The position numbers and the translations under genes were made by a program. 64,000 bases of DNA from Plazaster borealis (Eukaryota; Echinodermata; Asteroidea; Forcipulatida; Labidiasteridae). The DNA lies in contig CM037467.1 in assembly GCA_021014325.1 (NCBI GenBank), positions 2,852,001 to 2,916,000 on the forward strand. Reading direction: 5' to 3'. Below the pieces are notes generated by a model that ran no database searches, had not been told where the DNA came from, and was given only the letters and a program-made list of their open reading frames with translations. Every line of letters starts with the position of its first letter. Positions within the stretch are counted from its first letter, which is position 1. Positions 41,255 through 51,887 of this stretch are shown piece by piece.

Positions 41255-43547
41255 TTTTAGTTTCGTTTCTCTGACGATTTTGTAGGCGAGGCGAGGGGCC
41301 CGGGAGTGAGGCTACTAGCACCGCCAAATTAACTATCCTGGGCTGTGTACTATACACCAGCAAGAAATTTACTGCCAAAAAAAGGTTTGACATCAATTCT
41401 GCGCTATGTTTGACAATAACTCTCTAACTAAGCATGCTAGAGAGACCCAGTTTGTACCTGCATGTTGCTGACATATCCCTGCATCCGAAAATTAGACTTT
41501 TAGAGCCACTTTGCGCCATCTTCAGACCGGAAATGACCAGCAAGTGGGGATACTCCGAATGCTCCTCAACAGCATGTTTAACGGGATTTTTGTACACAGA
41601 GCTGTCCAAGAGACAAACACATGTTAACCACGATCAAATCACCCTCAGAATATTGTTGGATTTGCACAAGTTTTATACCGTTGGAAAGCCCATCTCAAGG
41701 GCTATCGACTAGTTTTGGTTTCGTTTCTCTGACGATTTCGTAGACGAGGCGAGCGGCCCGGGAGTGAGGCTACTAGCACCGCCAAATTAACCTTCCTGGG
41801 ACTGTGTACTATACACCAGCAAGAAATTTACTGCAAAAAAAGGTTTGACATCAATTCTGCGCTATGTTTGACAATAACTCCCTAACTAAGCATGCTAGAG
41901 AGACCCAGTTTGTACCTGCATGTTGCTGACATATCCCTGCATCCGAAAATTAGACTTTTAGAGCCACTTTGCGCCATCTTCATACCGGAAATGACCAGCA
42001 AGTGGGGATACTCCGAATGCTCCTCAAGAGCATGTTTAACGGGATTTTTGTACACAAAGCTGCCAAGAGACAAACAAATGTTAACCACAATTAAATCACC
42101 CTCAAAATATTGTTGGATTTGCACAAGTTTTATACCGTTGGAAAGCCCATCTCAAGGGCTATCGACTAGTTTTAGTTTCGTTTCTCTGACGATTTCGTAG
42201 ACGAGGCGAGCGGCCCGGGAGTGAGGCTACTAGCACCGCCAAATTAACCTTCCTGGGACTGTGTACTATACACCAGCAAGAAATTTACTGCAAAAAAAGG
42301 TTTGACATCAATTCTGCGCTATGTTTGACAATAACTCCCTAACTAAGCATGCTAGAGAGACCCAGTTTGTACCTGCATGTTGCTGACATATCCCTGCATC
42401 CGAAAATTAGACTTTTAGAGCCACTTTGCGCCATCTTCATACCGGAAATGACCAGCAAGTGGGGATACTCCGAATGCTCCTCAAGAGCATGTTTAACGGG
42501 ATATTTGTACACAAAGCTGCCAAGAGACAAACAAATGTTAACCACAATTAAATCACCCTCAAAATATTGTTGGATTTGCACAAGTTTTATACCGTTGGAA
42601 AGCCCATCTCAAGGGCTATCGACTAGTTTTAGTTTCGTTTCTCTGACGATTTCGTAGACGAGACGAGCGGCCCGGGAGTGAGGCTACTAGCACCGCCAAA
42701 TTAACTACCCCGGGGCTGTGTACTATACACCAGCAAGAAATTTACTGCCAAAAAAAATGTTTCACATCAATTCTGCGCTATGTTTGACAATAACTCCCTA
42801 ACTAAGCATGCTAGAGAGACCCAGTTTGTACCTGCATGTTGCTGACATATCCCTGCATCCGAAAATTAGACTTTTAGAGCCACTTTGCGCCATCTTCAGA
42901 CCGGAAATAACCAGCAAGTGGGGATACTCCGAATGCTCCTCAACAGCATGTTTAACGGGATTTTTGTACACAGAGCTGTCCAAGAGACAAACAAATGTTA
43001 ACCACGATCAAATTACCGTCAAAATATTGTTGGATATGCACAAGTTTTATACCGTTGGAAAGCCCATCTCAAGGGCTATCGACTATTTTTGGTTTCGTTT
43101 CTCTGACGATTTTGTAGGCGAGGCGAGGGGTCCGGGAGTGAGGCTACTAGCACCGCCAAATTAACTATCCTGGGTACTGTTTACTATACACCAGCAAGAA
43201 ATTTACTGCCAAAAAAGTTTTGACATCAATTCTGCGCTATGTTTCACAATAACTCCCTAACAAATCATGCTAGAGAGACCCAGTTTGTACCTGCATGTTG
43301 CTGACATATCCCTGCATCCCAAAATTTGACTTTTAGAGGTCTTTGCGCCATCTTCAGACCGGAATTGACCAGCAAATGGGGATACTCCGAATGCTTCTCA
43401 AGAGCATGTTTAACGGGTTTTTTGTACACGGAGCTGTCCACGAGACAAAAAAATGTTAACCACGATCAAATCACCCTCAGAATATTGGTGGATTTGCACA
43501 AGCTTTATACCGTTGGAAAGCCCATCTCAAGGGCTACCGACTAGTTT

Positions 43548-44026
43548 TGGTTTCGTTTCTCTGACGATTTTGTAGGCGAGGCGAGCGGCCCGGGAGTGAG
43601 GCTACTAGCACCGCCAAATTAATCTTCCTGGGGCTGTGTACTCTACACCAGCAAGAAATTTACTGCCAAAAAAAGGTTTGACATCAATTTTGCGCTATGT
43701 TTGACAATAACTCCCTAACTAAGCATGCTAGAGAGTCCCAGTTTGTACCTGCATGTGGCTGACATATCCCTGCATCCCAAAATCAGAATAATGATGGATT
43801 TGCACAAGTTTTATACCGTTGGGAAGCCCATCTCAAGGGCTTTCGACTGGTTTTGGTTTCGTTTGTCTGACGATTTTGAAGACGAGGTGAATGGCCAGGG
43901 AGTGGGCTACTAGCGCCGCCAAACTAACTGTACAGGGGCTGCGTACTATATACACCAGCAAGAAATTTGCTGCCGAAAAAGGTTTTTTTCGTAAATTCTG
44001 CGCTTTAGTTTGACAATAACTCCCGA
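43548..44026. repeat. Terminal, decayed A unit with internal deletion
   Basis: The last unit is the most diverged (TTCGACTGG, GAAGACGAGGTGAATGGCC, ACTGTACAGGGGCTGCG). Near 43785 ATCAGA is fused to TCAGAATA-like sequence, removing about 160 bp at a shared TCAGA. Recognisable satellite ends at ACTCCCGAGG; unrelated sequence begins at about 44027. Confidence 0.8.
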
Positions 44027-44390
44027 GGTTTTCTGGCATGGTGTGTTTCTGTAGACACGTGAATTACTTCGAAATCTGGATGATAATATGGGGAAAACAA
44101 AAATTTACCATTAATGGTTAAGCCTATGTAGGCTATGTGGTTACTAAACTGTCTGTGACGTTCTGTACCACTGGATTGGTAATCCAGACAGGCTGGGATG
44201 GGACAATTTATTTTGTTGTTGAAATAGTATCCCTTTTAAGTAACTCGATTTTAGTCTGAGTGAGACAATAATTTCTAAAGTTGGGTTAACTGAAGTTAAA
44301 ACAAATAAACCGAAAGAGTGTGACATTAATGTTAAGTTAACAATCGTTTGGTAACATTTATATTTTTTAGTTTTTGTGAATTATAACATC
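44027..44390. other. Unique flank of the satellite; nothing recognised
   Basis: About 360 bp of AT-rich sequence between the end of the A array and the tRNA-like locus. It contains only short frames on both strands. I see no conserved domain, splice pattern or repeat in it. Confidence 0.5.
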
Positions 44391-44460
44391 GATTCCGTAG
44401 TGTAGTGGCTATCACGTTCGTACACGCGAAAGGTCCCCGGTTCGAGCCCGGGTGGAATAA
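44391..44460 (+). tRNA. tRNA-Val-like locus (UAC-type) with a shortened anticodon arm, probable pseudogene
   Basis: The 70-nt sequence follows the animal tRNA-Val pattern. The acceptor GATTCCG pairs with TGGAATA at 6 of 7 positions (one G-T pair, first pair G-A). The D arm is GTGTAGTGGCTATCAC. The T arm is perfect: CCCGG, loop TTCGAGC, CCGGG, with a good B box GGTTCGAGCCC. The anticodon arm reads TTCGTACACGCGAA, three bases shorter than the usual 17-nt arm; it fits a UAC valine tRNA that lost CCT, leaving a 4-bp stem and a 6-nt loop. A TTTT stretch at about 44471 could end Pol III transcription. The damaged arm argues for a pseudogene or tRNA-derived element rather than a working tRNA. Confidence 0.65.
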
Positions 44461-44550
44461 TTTCACTAACTTTTATTTCATATTTCAATCATAGAAAATA
44501 CAAAGTTATTCACACCTTGTTATGCATGGTATAGAAAGCTAAATGGACAT

Positions 44551-44621
44551 GGTTTTAAAGGGGTGGTTTAAAGTTTTGACCAGTTGTTGGTTTTAAAGGG
44601 GTTTGTTTAAAGTTTTGACCA
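44551..44621. repeat. Imperfect 38-bp tandem duplication
   Basis: GGTTTTAAAGGGG...TTTAAAGTTTTGACCA occurs at 44551-44582 and again at 44589-44621 with small differences. Confidence 0.8.
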
Positions 44622-45053
44622 TGAGAATTGAAATTAGTATTTAGAAAGCTTTCTATTTTAATTATATTTTGCAAAATTTGATGCCATGTTTTCACTCATA
44701 TTTCTTTTCCCAAGATATTCATTAATTTATTTATTTTTTAACTATAACCTTGGCGCACACAATGTACAGTTTAGCAAAATCTGTTTGAAGTTAAACCCTT
44801 CATATTTCCCTAAAGGTAGACTTATATCTAATTATATACGGCATGATGACAGTTATTACGCATCATGTCATCTCGCCTATTAATCAAGTCAAGTCACGCT
44901 TCCTTGGCGAATACTTAAAGGAAACCCACGCCTTAGGTTTCATCATTCAGTCTTCTTATTTTTACGAAGGTTAGTTATAAACACTCCGTGGGTGTTAATT
45001 TATTTGGCAGGTAGCAGCGATACAACTTGAATTTCCTTTATTCTGATACAACG
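44622..45053. other. AT-rich spacer, nothing recognised
   Basis: A 65-codon frame at 44686-44883 is hydrophobic and AT-rich but has no recognisable domain. I see no gene here. Confidence 0.4.
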
Positions 45054-45174
45054 AGGCCGTGTCCGATTTGACGGCTTCGGCCAATGGCTATGGCTGAAAA
45101 GGCCTATTCTTCAACGTTGTTGCTGCTGTCAACGGCCAGCCGTAGCCGAAGTCGCTTGATTTTAAACACGGCCT
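45054..45174. mobile_element. Short foldback (MITE-like) element
   Basis: The 121-bp segment begins AGGCCGTGT and ends ACACGGCCT. Imperfect inner arms (GGCTTCGGCCAATGGCTATGG against CCGTAGCCGAAGTCGC) continue the inverted repeat. GC content is well above the surroundings. I find no clear target-site duplication. Inferred to be a non-autonomous DNA element. Confidence 0.65.
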
Positions 45175-46118
45175 GATAGCGTGTTTAACCGTGAGAGCGT
45201 ACAGTCGGGTAACTTAAAGTGTGTACTGACGTCTACATAACATCTTGTATCCGGGGAATGAAACAAAGCTCGTGCCTTCTATACTTTTATTCACAATAAC
45301 ACAAAAGCAAAACAAACCCCAAGAGGTTATGGCACTGTAGCCTTCTGGCCCGAAGAACTGTTCAAAGAGATGGACAGAGAAGACGCATAATGGGAAAAAC
45401 TCATGTAATGAAGTATCCGGTGTTGGAAATCATGTCAAAAGCGCAGATGCAGTTTTTTCGGGCTCCACGAAAGACACCAAACGCTATCCTAAAACTCTTC
45501 CCCAGCAAGCACACCGAGTAGGACATTTCTTGCCAAAGGTCGTCCGTTAATGTTTTGTTCTGCCCGATCGGGGTTTCTCCCAAAAGACGAGGCTGGATGG
45601 TTAAACCTTTAACCCGAAAAACCCATACCGGGTCCCTAATAACATGCTCAGCAATGATTGTTTCTTTTAGAATGTGTATGTTTTCAGCAGCTTTATAACG
45701 TTTATAGCCAAGGTTACATGGAGGTTATCACAGCATGTAAGGAAGTTGAAAGACCAAGCATGGGTGAATTCTGAAGACCCGATGGGGAGTTTTTCTCACA
45801 ATGTCTTCGTGCTTGAATGGTGACACTTTATCGTCCAGTCGGGAATTCGGTTTGTATATTTATAACATAAAGTAATGTTAACAAACCATTCATTATTTAT
45901 GATTAGTTTAATTCATCTCGACAGTGAAACATGAAACTCCTTCTTTAGATAACTAAATATTTGGTTCTCACGTCATAATCCTCTGTATTCCCAGAAACCT
46001 TCTCTCCTTTCAAACACTTCTTTTTTGTTTAGAACCACCGATTAATTGTTTTTATTGTGCGCCATTACGTTTGTAAATAAAAGGATTTTTAACACCTAAT
46101 TCAAAATTAATGTGATAC
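45175..46118. other. Spacer, no gene recognised
   Basis: Only short frames occur, including a 60-codon minus-strand frame at 45401-45583 with no domain I know. No splice-site series or repeat stands out. Confidence 0.4.
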
Positions 46119-46156
46119 ATCGCTATATGGTTGTACCATCGCTATATGGTTGTACC
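46119..46156. repeat. Perfect 19-bp tandem duplication
   Basis: ATCGCTATATGGTTGTACC occurs twice back to back. Confidence 0.95.
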
Positions 46157-46549
46157 ATTATTTACACGTGGGGCGCCCTCTACTGACAATCATTGCGGAA
46201 AAATTTAGATGCACTACATCTTTCATAGAAGTAACACAACCTTACATGATCAATATAAGAAAAAATATGAAGATTTCCGACTTGGTGAGAACAACTTAAA
46301 AACAAACATTGAACTTCATAATGTTGACAATCATAACTTTCAGACAGGGTTGTAGAACTCTGACAACATGGCGGAAAATATTTAACATTCGCTGAAACTA
46401 ACACCCCGGTTCATTTGAATCACATTAGATCATCATTCTTAGAAAATGGTTTCCGGACGAGACAATTTTGTGCTTATATTGCAAGTCGTATCAGCGCAGC
46501 TGCTGTGCTTATGTATGTTTTCATTTCCCACCCACTGTCAAGTTGTTGA

Positions 46550-46720
46550 GTGCTACGGCCGGATGGTTTGGCACGCGTTCACCGTGCGATTTGACAGATG
46601 AGCCGTTAGAATGTGTTGGTTCAAATCCCTACCACGGGGGCGTGGTTTTTGCTTTCTCGAGTCAAGCCGAGTTGGTGGCACTTCTCCACCAGAGACCAAA
46701 ATGGAGACGCGGTCATCTGA
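46550..46720 (+). mobile_element. Possible decayed tRNA-derived SINE
   Basis: An exact Pol III B-box match, GGTTCAAATCC, lies at 46618-46628. About 50 bp upstream, GGATGGTTTGGCACGCG resembles a tRNA 5' half with an A box. The T stem does not pair beyond two bases, so this is not a tRNA gene. The 131-codon frame at 46468-46863 runs through it and has no recognisable domain. Confidence 0.3.
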
Positions 46721-46904
46721 TGTCATGTTACAAGTACGCAATATTTCTAGCCAACATTGTTCCTAAATGGATCAAACTAGGAAACCGTAGCGGGGAACCA
46801 TTCCTAAAGTTATGTATAATACCATGCAACATTGGTTGTATAAACTGCTGTTTTTTAAACTAGGCTATGTTTAAGATTGGAAATGTTGTATCCTTAACGG
46901 CTTT

Positions 46905-47100
46905 ATGAGACATTTATGAGCTGCTTAAGCACATAAAGTAGTTACGCACAACATAAATTATACTTTATAATTATCAGAATAGGGTTACCACCAAAATACC
47001 ATGTCAATGTACCATCTGTGACTGGTATACTGCCCATTTTCGCTGATCAAAAATTTGTTAAGCATTATGTTCTGCTTAAGTACCTCTACGATTTCAAAAC
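46905..47100. mobile_element. Degenerate copy of a GAGCTGCTTAAGCAC foldback element
   Basis: TATGAGCTGCTTAAGCACA near 46915 is mirrored by TTCTGCTTAAGTACCTCTAC near 47070. The pattern resembles the well-preserved element at 58341-58584. Confidence 0.45.
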
Positions 47101-47105
47101 CATCA

Positions 47106-47263
47106 GGGCCCGATTGCATAGAGCTGCTGAAGCAAACATTTTAATTGATACTTTAGACCAGAATACCATCTAAAATACAAAGCACCATTTGTGACTGATA
47201 GGCTACTCTGTTCATTTTTGTTAACCAATATATTCTGCTGAAGCACAAACCTCTATGAAATTG
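47106..47263. mobile_element. Degenerate GGGCCC-ended foldback element
   Basis: It opens GGGCCCGATTGCATAGAGCTG and closes TGCTGAAGCACAAACCTCTATG, imperfect inverted ends matching the family at 58341-58584. Confidence 0.55.
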
Positions 47264-47269
47264 ATACAA

Positions 47270-47376
47270 GGCTTGATTTCACAAAGCACTAAAGATACAT
47301 CTTAAGATGAGGTGTCAATACATCACACTTTGCTTAGCCAATTATGATTGTTTCACAGTTAAGACCAAATCAAGCC
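47270..47376. mobile_element. Foldback element with GGCTTGATTT ends
   Basis: It starts GGCTTGATTTCACAAAGC and ends AGACCAAATCAAGCC; the outer bases are inverted repeats. A related copy lies at 49758-49879. It sits directly next to the preceding element. Confidence 0.55.
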
Positions 47377-47934
47377 CAGTTGTAACAATGAGTGTCAATG
47401 ATACAGTGTACAAAGCCATTCAAAATAGTCAGGCTCTTAAGCTTTAACCGTAATATATATGATCGCTCTTTCATTCAGGGATCACAACCAGCGTGAAAAA
47501 GGGGTTGAATGCACCTCCCCTATGTGGAACTAATGGTAAAATGACATCTTAGACAAAATTGTCATGCTTTATGAAGCATTTGCAGTTTACAACGTGTTTC
47601 AATACGAGGCAGGATATCTTAGACAACCCATAACCACAATGATGTCCGTAATAGTCTTCACTATTACAGGACACTGCAGAGTTTCTACACACGTCCTTGC
47701 GTGTGCAAACCGTGTCGGATGCATGTCTTCATGCTCCAGTACAAATATCACGCTTGCTAAAATCATCAAGTCTATTAAAATTATCAAATAAAGAGTTTAG
47801 ACACTAACTTTTAAAGACCCTATACGTTATTGATAACTAACGGTTAGGTAAATTTTAAACAAACCTTTTAATCTAATTATGAGGCCAATAAAATATACGA
47901 GCAGAGGCCGTCCAGGGTAGGGGAAACTTACCGG
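47377..47934. other. Spacer, no gene recognised
   Basis: A 75-codon plus-strand frame (47564-47791) and an overlapping minus-strand frame have no recognisable domain. Confidence 0.4.
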
Positions 47935-48027
47935 TAACATAATATAAAAGCACAAAATAGTTAATGGCCTGACGTTTCGACCCTAGCAGAGTCTTTCTCG
48001 AAGGCTAAATAATAACATAATATAAAA
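47935..48027. mobile_element. 63-bp insert flanked by perfect 15-bp direct repeats
   Basis: TAACATAATATAAAA occurs at 47935-47949 and 48013-48027. The 63 bp between carry GGCCTGACGTTTCGACCC and then AGCAGAGTCTTTCTCGAAGG; on the other strand the core reads GGTCGAAACGTCAGGCC. The duplication length fits target-primed reverse transcription. I recall this motif from repeats in several invertebrate genomes, but I cannot name the parent element with confidence. Confidence 0.6.
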
Positions 48028-49490
48028 AACCCTGTCAAAACAACTACATTGTTGCGACTAGTGCGACTGCTCAATTTTTGCTTCGCATGGAAAGTTGCTA
48101 GCTTCTAGTTCCCTTACAGCGATAAAATCCGGCCCGGGGTGTCAGAAAATGATTTGAATTTGTACCATGGGAGATTGGGAGTAGTTTAATTCCACGTTTA
48201 AAGGAGTACAAAAGTAGGCCGCTCATCAAAAGGTTAAGTCGATGTTTTTAACAGACAACCTCAATGCCTTGAGCAAAGTTTCTTTTTCGTGCAATCTCTC
48301 TTTGGAGGTATCACAGCAACATCTCGTTGACAGTGTGTATGATATCATTATTTGCACAGAATACGCATCTTGGTTTCCCATTTATTATAAGCATATGAAT
48401 GAATAACAACCAAAGTGAGGCTGAAAGTGTAACAGTCTGGTCCCTTTTGGTTCACTCCACAATAAAGTGCGGGACGCACCGTCCTCTGACAATAGCGCAT
48501 ATGCACCAACGCCATCTTAAAAATATACCGCAATGCATATTGGGAAACCGAGTACAGTTATAAAAAAAATCAAGCTGCCAAGATGGACGCCATGCTGTAG
48601 TTTACATGTAACTATGCTAGATTGAATAGTTGTGTCCTGCATTGCTTCAAAACCAGCGCACCGTGATGGTTGCCGATGTAGCTTGGACTCGGATTTCACC
48701 CAGAATCCCCTGCGCGCCGATCATGCGCATTGGGACATGCATAAGGCCTATTCTCCGAATAGTATGACGTAATCTTTAAGCGATTCCACGACCAGCATTC
48801 TTTTTTACTCATTTTTCAGAGCAATCTTAATTTTATCAGAGGCCCGACCGGATTAGGAAAGAAGCTTTTTCTCATAATAAATTCATGGACTTCCTTTTCA
48901 GTACAAACGAACCATTGCATTGAATTACAGAGAAAGGACCCACACCTTTCTCTATGATTGAATGAAACACCTGCGCCAAATCACACGAATCTTCAATGTT
49001 TGTTGCATCTAGGCTATATCTTGTATCCAGTAACACTGTTTACTACAGTGTTTATTGATGAGTAAAACGGGGCCAGACTACTTTTTATTTCAAGCCTCTT
49101 TTTTGTAAACTTTGTTTTAATTGGGAAAAACAATTCTGGTCCTTGATAATTAAGGCGAATGTTAGTATTTTGTAAATAATATTTTAATGACTTTTATCTC
49201 TTGTTATAGGTTTTATTGGGTCTGACATACCGGTATGATGACACTTTTTAAAACGTTTGGCTTGACCCAGACAGTTTCAAATGTAGATGTGTATTTTATT
49301 GTCCGAAGATTTTAAATGAACAAATAACAAGTATACGGCAACCAATTGTGACGATCACAAGACCTCATAACGTCATCTGTAAATCGTTCCAAGAACTGCA
49401 TTCTTCCACACAATCTCTATGATACAGAAACCGACCAGAGCATGACCAGAGAACGAAACCTTTAATAATAAGCGCGGTGAAAATCACCAC
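48028..49490. other. Spacer, no gene recognised
   Basis: AT-rich sequence with short unsupported frames (for example 48348-48533 and 48517-48699, both minus strand). I find no domain, tRNA or clear mobile element. Confidence 0.4.
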
Positions 49491-49638
49491 GGATCGCTGC
49501 CCGGCCCCAGCATCAATCGTTCTGCGTGCTCTCCGGCACATATGTTAGTAAGACAGGGGAAACTAGTGGATGTCGATTCGTGAGACTCCCCCAAGGAGAT
49601 GAAATGTATTGAACGGAGAGAGTTTCACAATGGATGGG
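49491..49638 (+). other. Candidate 5' non-coding exon with strong splice donor
   Basis: A GC-richer stretch ends CAATGGATGGG followed by GTAAGTAT (donor at 49639), a near-ideal vertebrate/invertebrate donor. Splicing to the acceptor at 57005/57006 would give M-D-G and then, after eight codons, a stop, so this exon could only be untranslated (with a short upstream frame) for the HYR gene. It could equally be chance or belong to something else. Confidence 0.2.
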
Positions 49639-49650
49639 GTAAGTATTACT

Positions 49651-49879
49651 GGACCCAATATCATGAAGCTGTTGAGCACAAAGATTTGCTGAACATTTAC
49701 AAGTTTAGCTGGTGCGCAGAAATGGGATATATCAGCCAAGAGAGTGCTTTTGACTAGGGGGCTCTATGCATCTTAAGATGAATTGCCGAAATGATTTGCA
49801 TTGTGATATCACACTTTGCTAAGCAATTACGATCGATACACATTTAAGATCAATCTTAGCTCTTTGTGAAATCAGCTCC
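49651..49879. mobile_element. Two adjacent degenerate foldback elements
   Basis: GGACCCAATATCATGAAGCTG (49651 onward) matches the start of the GGGCCC family. It is followed by GGGGCTCTATGCATCTTAAG...TTTGTGAAATCAGCTCC (49758-49879), related in inverted orientation to the element at 47270-47376. The same two families are also adjacent at 47106-47376. Confidence 0.5.
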
Positions 49880-51132
49880 TTCTCTGCTCATTTTTTCTTT
49901 TTTCCATTTTTTTTTCTTCTTCTGCTTAACAGTTTAATGAATAAAGCCCTTGTAGATTTTTATTGATGGGTTATAAATTGGTTTATTTTGGACCAATCAT
50001 ATAGGTACCGATTGGTTAATAAGAACAGTGTTTTCCATGGTGTGAGATGACATTTTTGTCTGTGTCTTTCTTCTAATGTATCAAATAATAAACCACAATG
50101 TGGTAATTTGGGTTGTGATATTAAAATGATCTGTTTCAACCTTGATATGTTCCGGGGTTTGCAAGTCAAGCTTGAAGGTAATGCTCTATACATTTGTGCT
50201 TGCCTCATTAGTTCCGTATTATCATTTTTTTTCTTGACGCAAATTGGTAGGCATACATGTGTGGGGTTTTTTTTTCATGTTAACACTTTGGAATTAGCAA
50301 TCCCTAAAAATCCTAGCACATGGTAACCACCTGTTAAATTGACATTTGGGTAGGCCAATGTACGAAATGAGATGCGTACGTTTTCATGTGATGTTAACAC
50401 GTTAAAAACATACATTCTAAAACACAGTATGTTAAAGAAAAAGAAATTGATCCAAACTGATTCATTTATAATTTAAAACAAAATGCGTGTTGTCGTTATA
50501 GTCCTAAGTTATTGATATACCATGCAAAACAAATACGACATATAATCAGCTCAGTCAATTCATTTCAAAAAAGTAAAACCGGAAGACTGTTTTAAACATT
50601 CACAAAAGATTGCGTATTCAAAGTTGTAAAAAATAAATTGCATCACGAAAGTTAGACAGCAGAGTGTGTGCTATGAAACTTTAAAAACATTTGAAACGTT
50701 CAACATTTGTTTTCATAAATGTAATAATGTTTCTTGCAATCAAGCATGACATTCAATGACAAAACAAAAATGTAGTAATAAGAGAAAGAGTATTGTCAAA
50801 CATCAAATTAGATTTGATTGATAAACTGTAAGATTGTTTGAATTCAAACAATGCGTTATAAACTCATAAATGAAGCATACAATCTGCACGTTGTAATAAA
50901 CCACATGGGAGAAGTTGCACTGTTAACCCCTCAACCCTACGTGTCCTTGCTCTATCCACTCCGATATGCTATGCAACTCTAATGAAACAGCTTGTATATA
51001 CGAGAAAATAATTGTTGACTTTTGCACATGAGTAATGCGACCGTCTGTATAAATATTATTATGTTTACTATATACACGATGCGCTCATTTGAATGTGTCC
51101 TTCAATGATGTTGCTAAGAACATTCCCCGATC
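49880..51132. other. AT-rich spacer, no gene recognised
   Basis: The frames at 49960-50208 and 50108-50326 overlap each other on opposite strands and have no recognisable domain. Nothing else stands out. Confidence 0.4.
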
Positions 51133-51474
51133 TTAAAGGCTCTGTACACTATTGGTAAGATCGAAAAACACAAATGTTCACAGATCCACACACAACTTAC
51201 ATGATTTAAAGTAAGTAATGGTTGAAAGGGTTCCTTAAAATATTTCTGCCTAAAATGCTATCGTTCCTGAGAAATGAGTAAACAATAGTTTTTATCACGC
51301 GCGATATTTTGAAAAAACAGAAAACACATAAGGTCTCTTTTCACTATTTTCTCGTGATCTCGATGACCAATCGAGCTCAAACTTTCACAGGTTTGTTTGT
51401 TCATGCATATGTTGAATCACACAAAATGTCGACACTGATTTTGAGGTGTTACCAAAAGTGTACAATACCTTTAA
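51133..51474 (+). mobile_element. TTAA-ended MITE, family T1
   Basis: It opens TTAAAGGCTCTGTACACTAT and ends GTGTACAATACCTTTAA. The ends are imperfect inverted repeats, with TTAA at each boundary. The interior (TCGATGACCAATCGAGCTC, TTTCACAGGTTTGTT, CATGCATATGTTGA) is shared with the copies at 52803-53174, 58912-59297 and 63775-64000. A TTAA target is typical of piggyBac-type elements; the superfamily assignment is inference. Confidence 0.75.
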
Positions 51475-51887
51475 AGGTAGGGTCGTAGATTGGGTTTTTC
51501 AACGTAACACTTATTAAAAAATATACAAAATTATCAATAAGGATAATAATACAAGTGTTAAAAGTGTCTATTACTTGCTGAGAAAACAGCAAACAACTTT
51601 CACGGTATTTTCATCAACAACGTCGATTCCATCCACGTTTAGCGAGGTGACAGTGGGTACCAAAAGAATCTCTAACTGCAGCATTCACAAACGGGAAATC
51701 ACGGACATTTGAATCTCCAAAACTCTCCTTGGGGTGAAATTTTTATTGATTTCCAATTAACGAGGGCATTTCAGACGAAATAATTTCGCATGATGCTTGC
51801 TACCATCACCATCTTTCAAGGAGGCTTTCGGATAGAAATTAAACAATTTTTTTCAGATTCATTACCAAAGTAAGACCCTACCTTTAA
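51471..51887 (+). mobile_element. TTAA-ended MITE, family T2
   Basis: It begins TTAAAGGTAGGGTCGTAG and ends AGACCCTACCTTTAA; the terminal 15 bases are inverted repeats. Its left TTAA (51471-51474) is the same four bases as the right end of the preceding T1 copy. A reverse-orientation relative occupies about 53555-54014, sharing CCATCCACGTTTAGC, AATCTCCAAAA and GAAATAATTTCGCA. Confidence 0.75.

Larger units (their letters stand above)
32581..44026. repeat. Satellite family A, right array (~458-bp units, ~25 copies)
   Basis: Anchors AGCATGCTAGAGAGACCC (or ATCATGCTAGAGAG in one subtype) recur every 457-460 bp from 32721 to 43722. The units fall into several subtypes. One has CTGGGTACTGTTTACTATAC (near 37213, 38586, 39505 and 43173), in three cases followed by TTAGAGGTCTTTGCGCC. 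Another has CGAGCGGCCCGGG. A third has GCCACTTCCCGCC. The 92-codon frame is broken in many units: TAA in the units at 34097 and 35930, single-base deletions in the units at 35013, 37766, 41892 and 42349, and no start context in the units near 37308, 38683 and 39601. That argues against protein-level selection. Confidence 0.97.

Noticed and set aside
1..44026. CENP-B box in the A or B monomer
   Set aside because: I looked for TTCG-N4-A-N2-CGGG on both strands. TTTCGTTTCTCTGACG and TTTCGATAATTTTTTTAC both fail at required positions.
1..44026. Hammerhead ribozyme in the satellites
   Set aside because: CTGACGA (A units with that variant) and CTGAAGA (A minus strand) occur, but neither is followed by a GAAA across a plausible stem II; none in B.
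1..44026. 5S rRNA, snRNA, histone or rDNA spacer as the origin of the arrays
   Set aside because: No match to the conserved parts of these genes that I can recall, on either strand.
46468..46863. 131-codon plus-strand frame as a gene
   Set aside because: No domain, and it runs through a tRNA-like repeat. Chance openness of an element is a simpler reading.
49630..49638. ATGGATGGG at 49630 as the start codon of the HYR protein
   Set aside because: Spliced to the acceptor at 57006 it reads into TAA within nine codons, before the membrane anchor.
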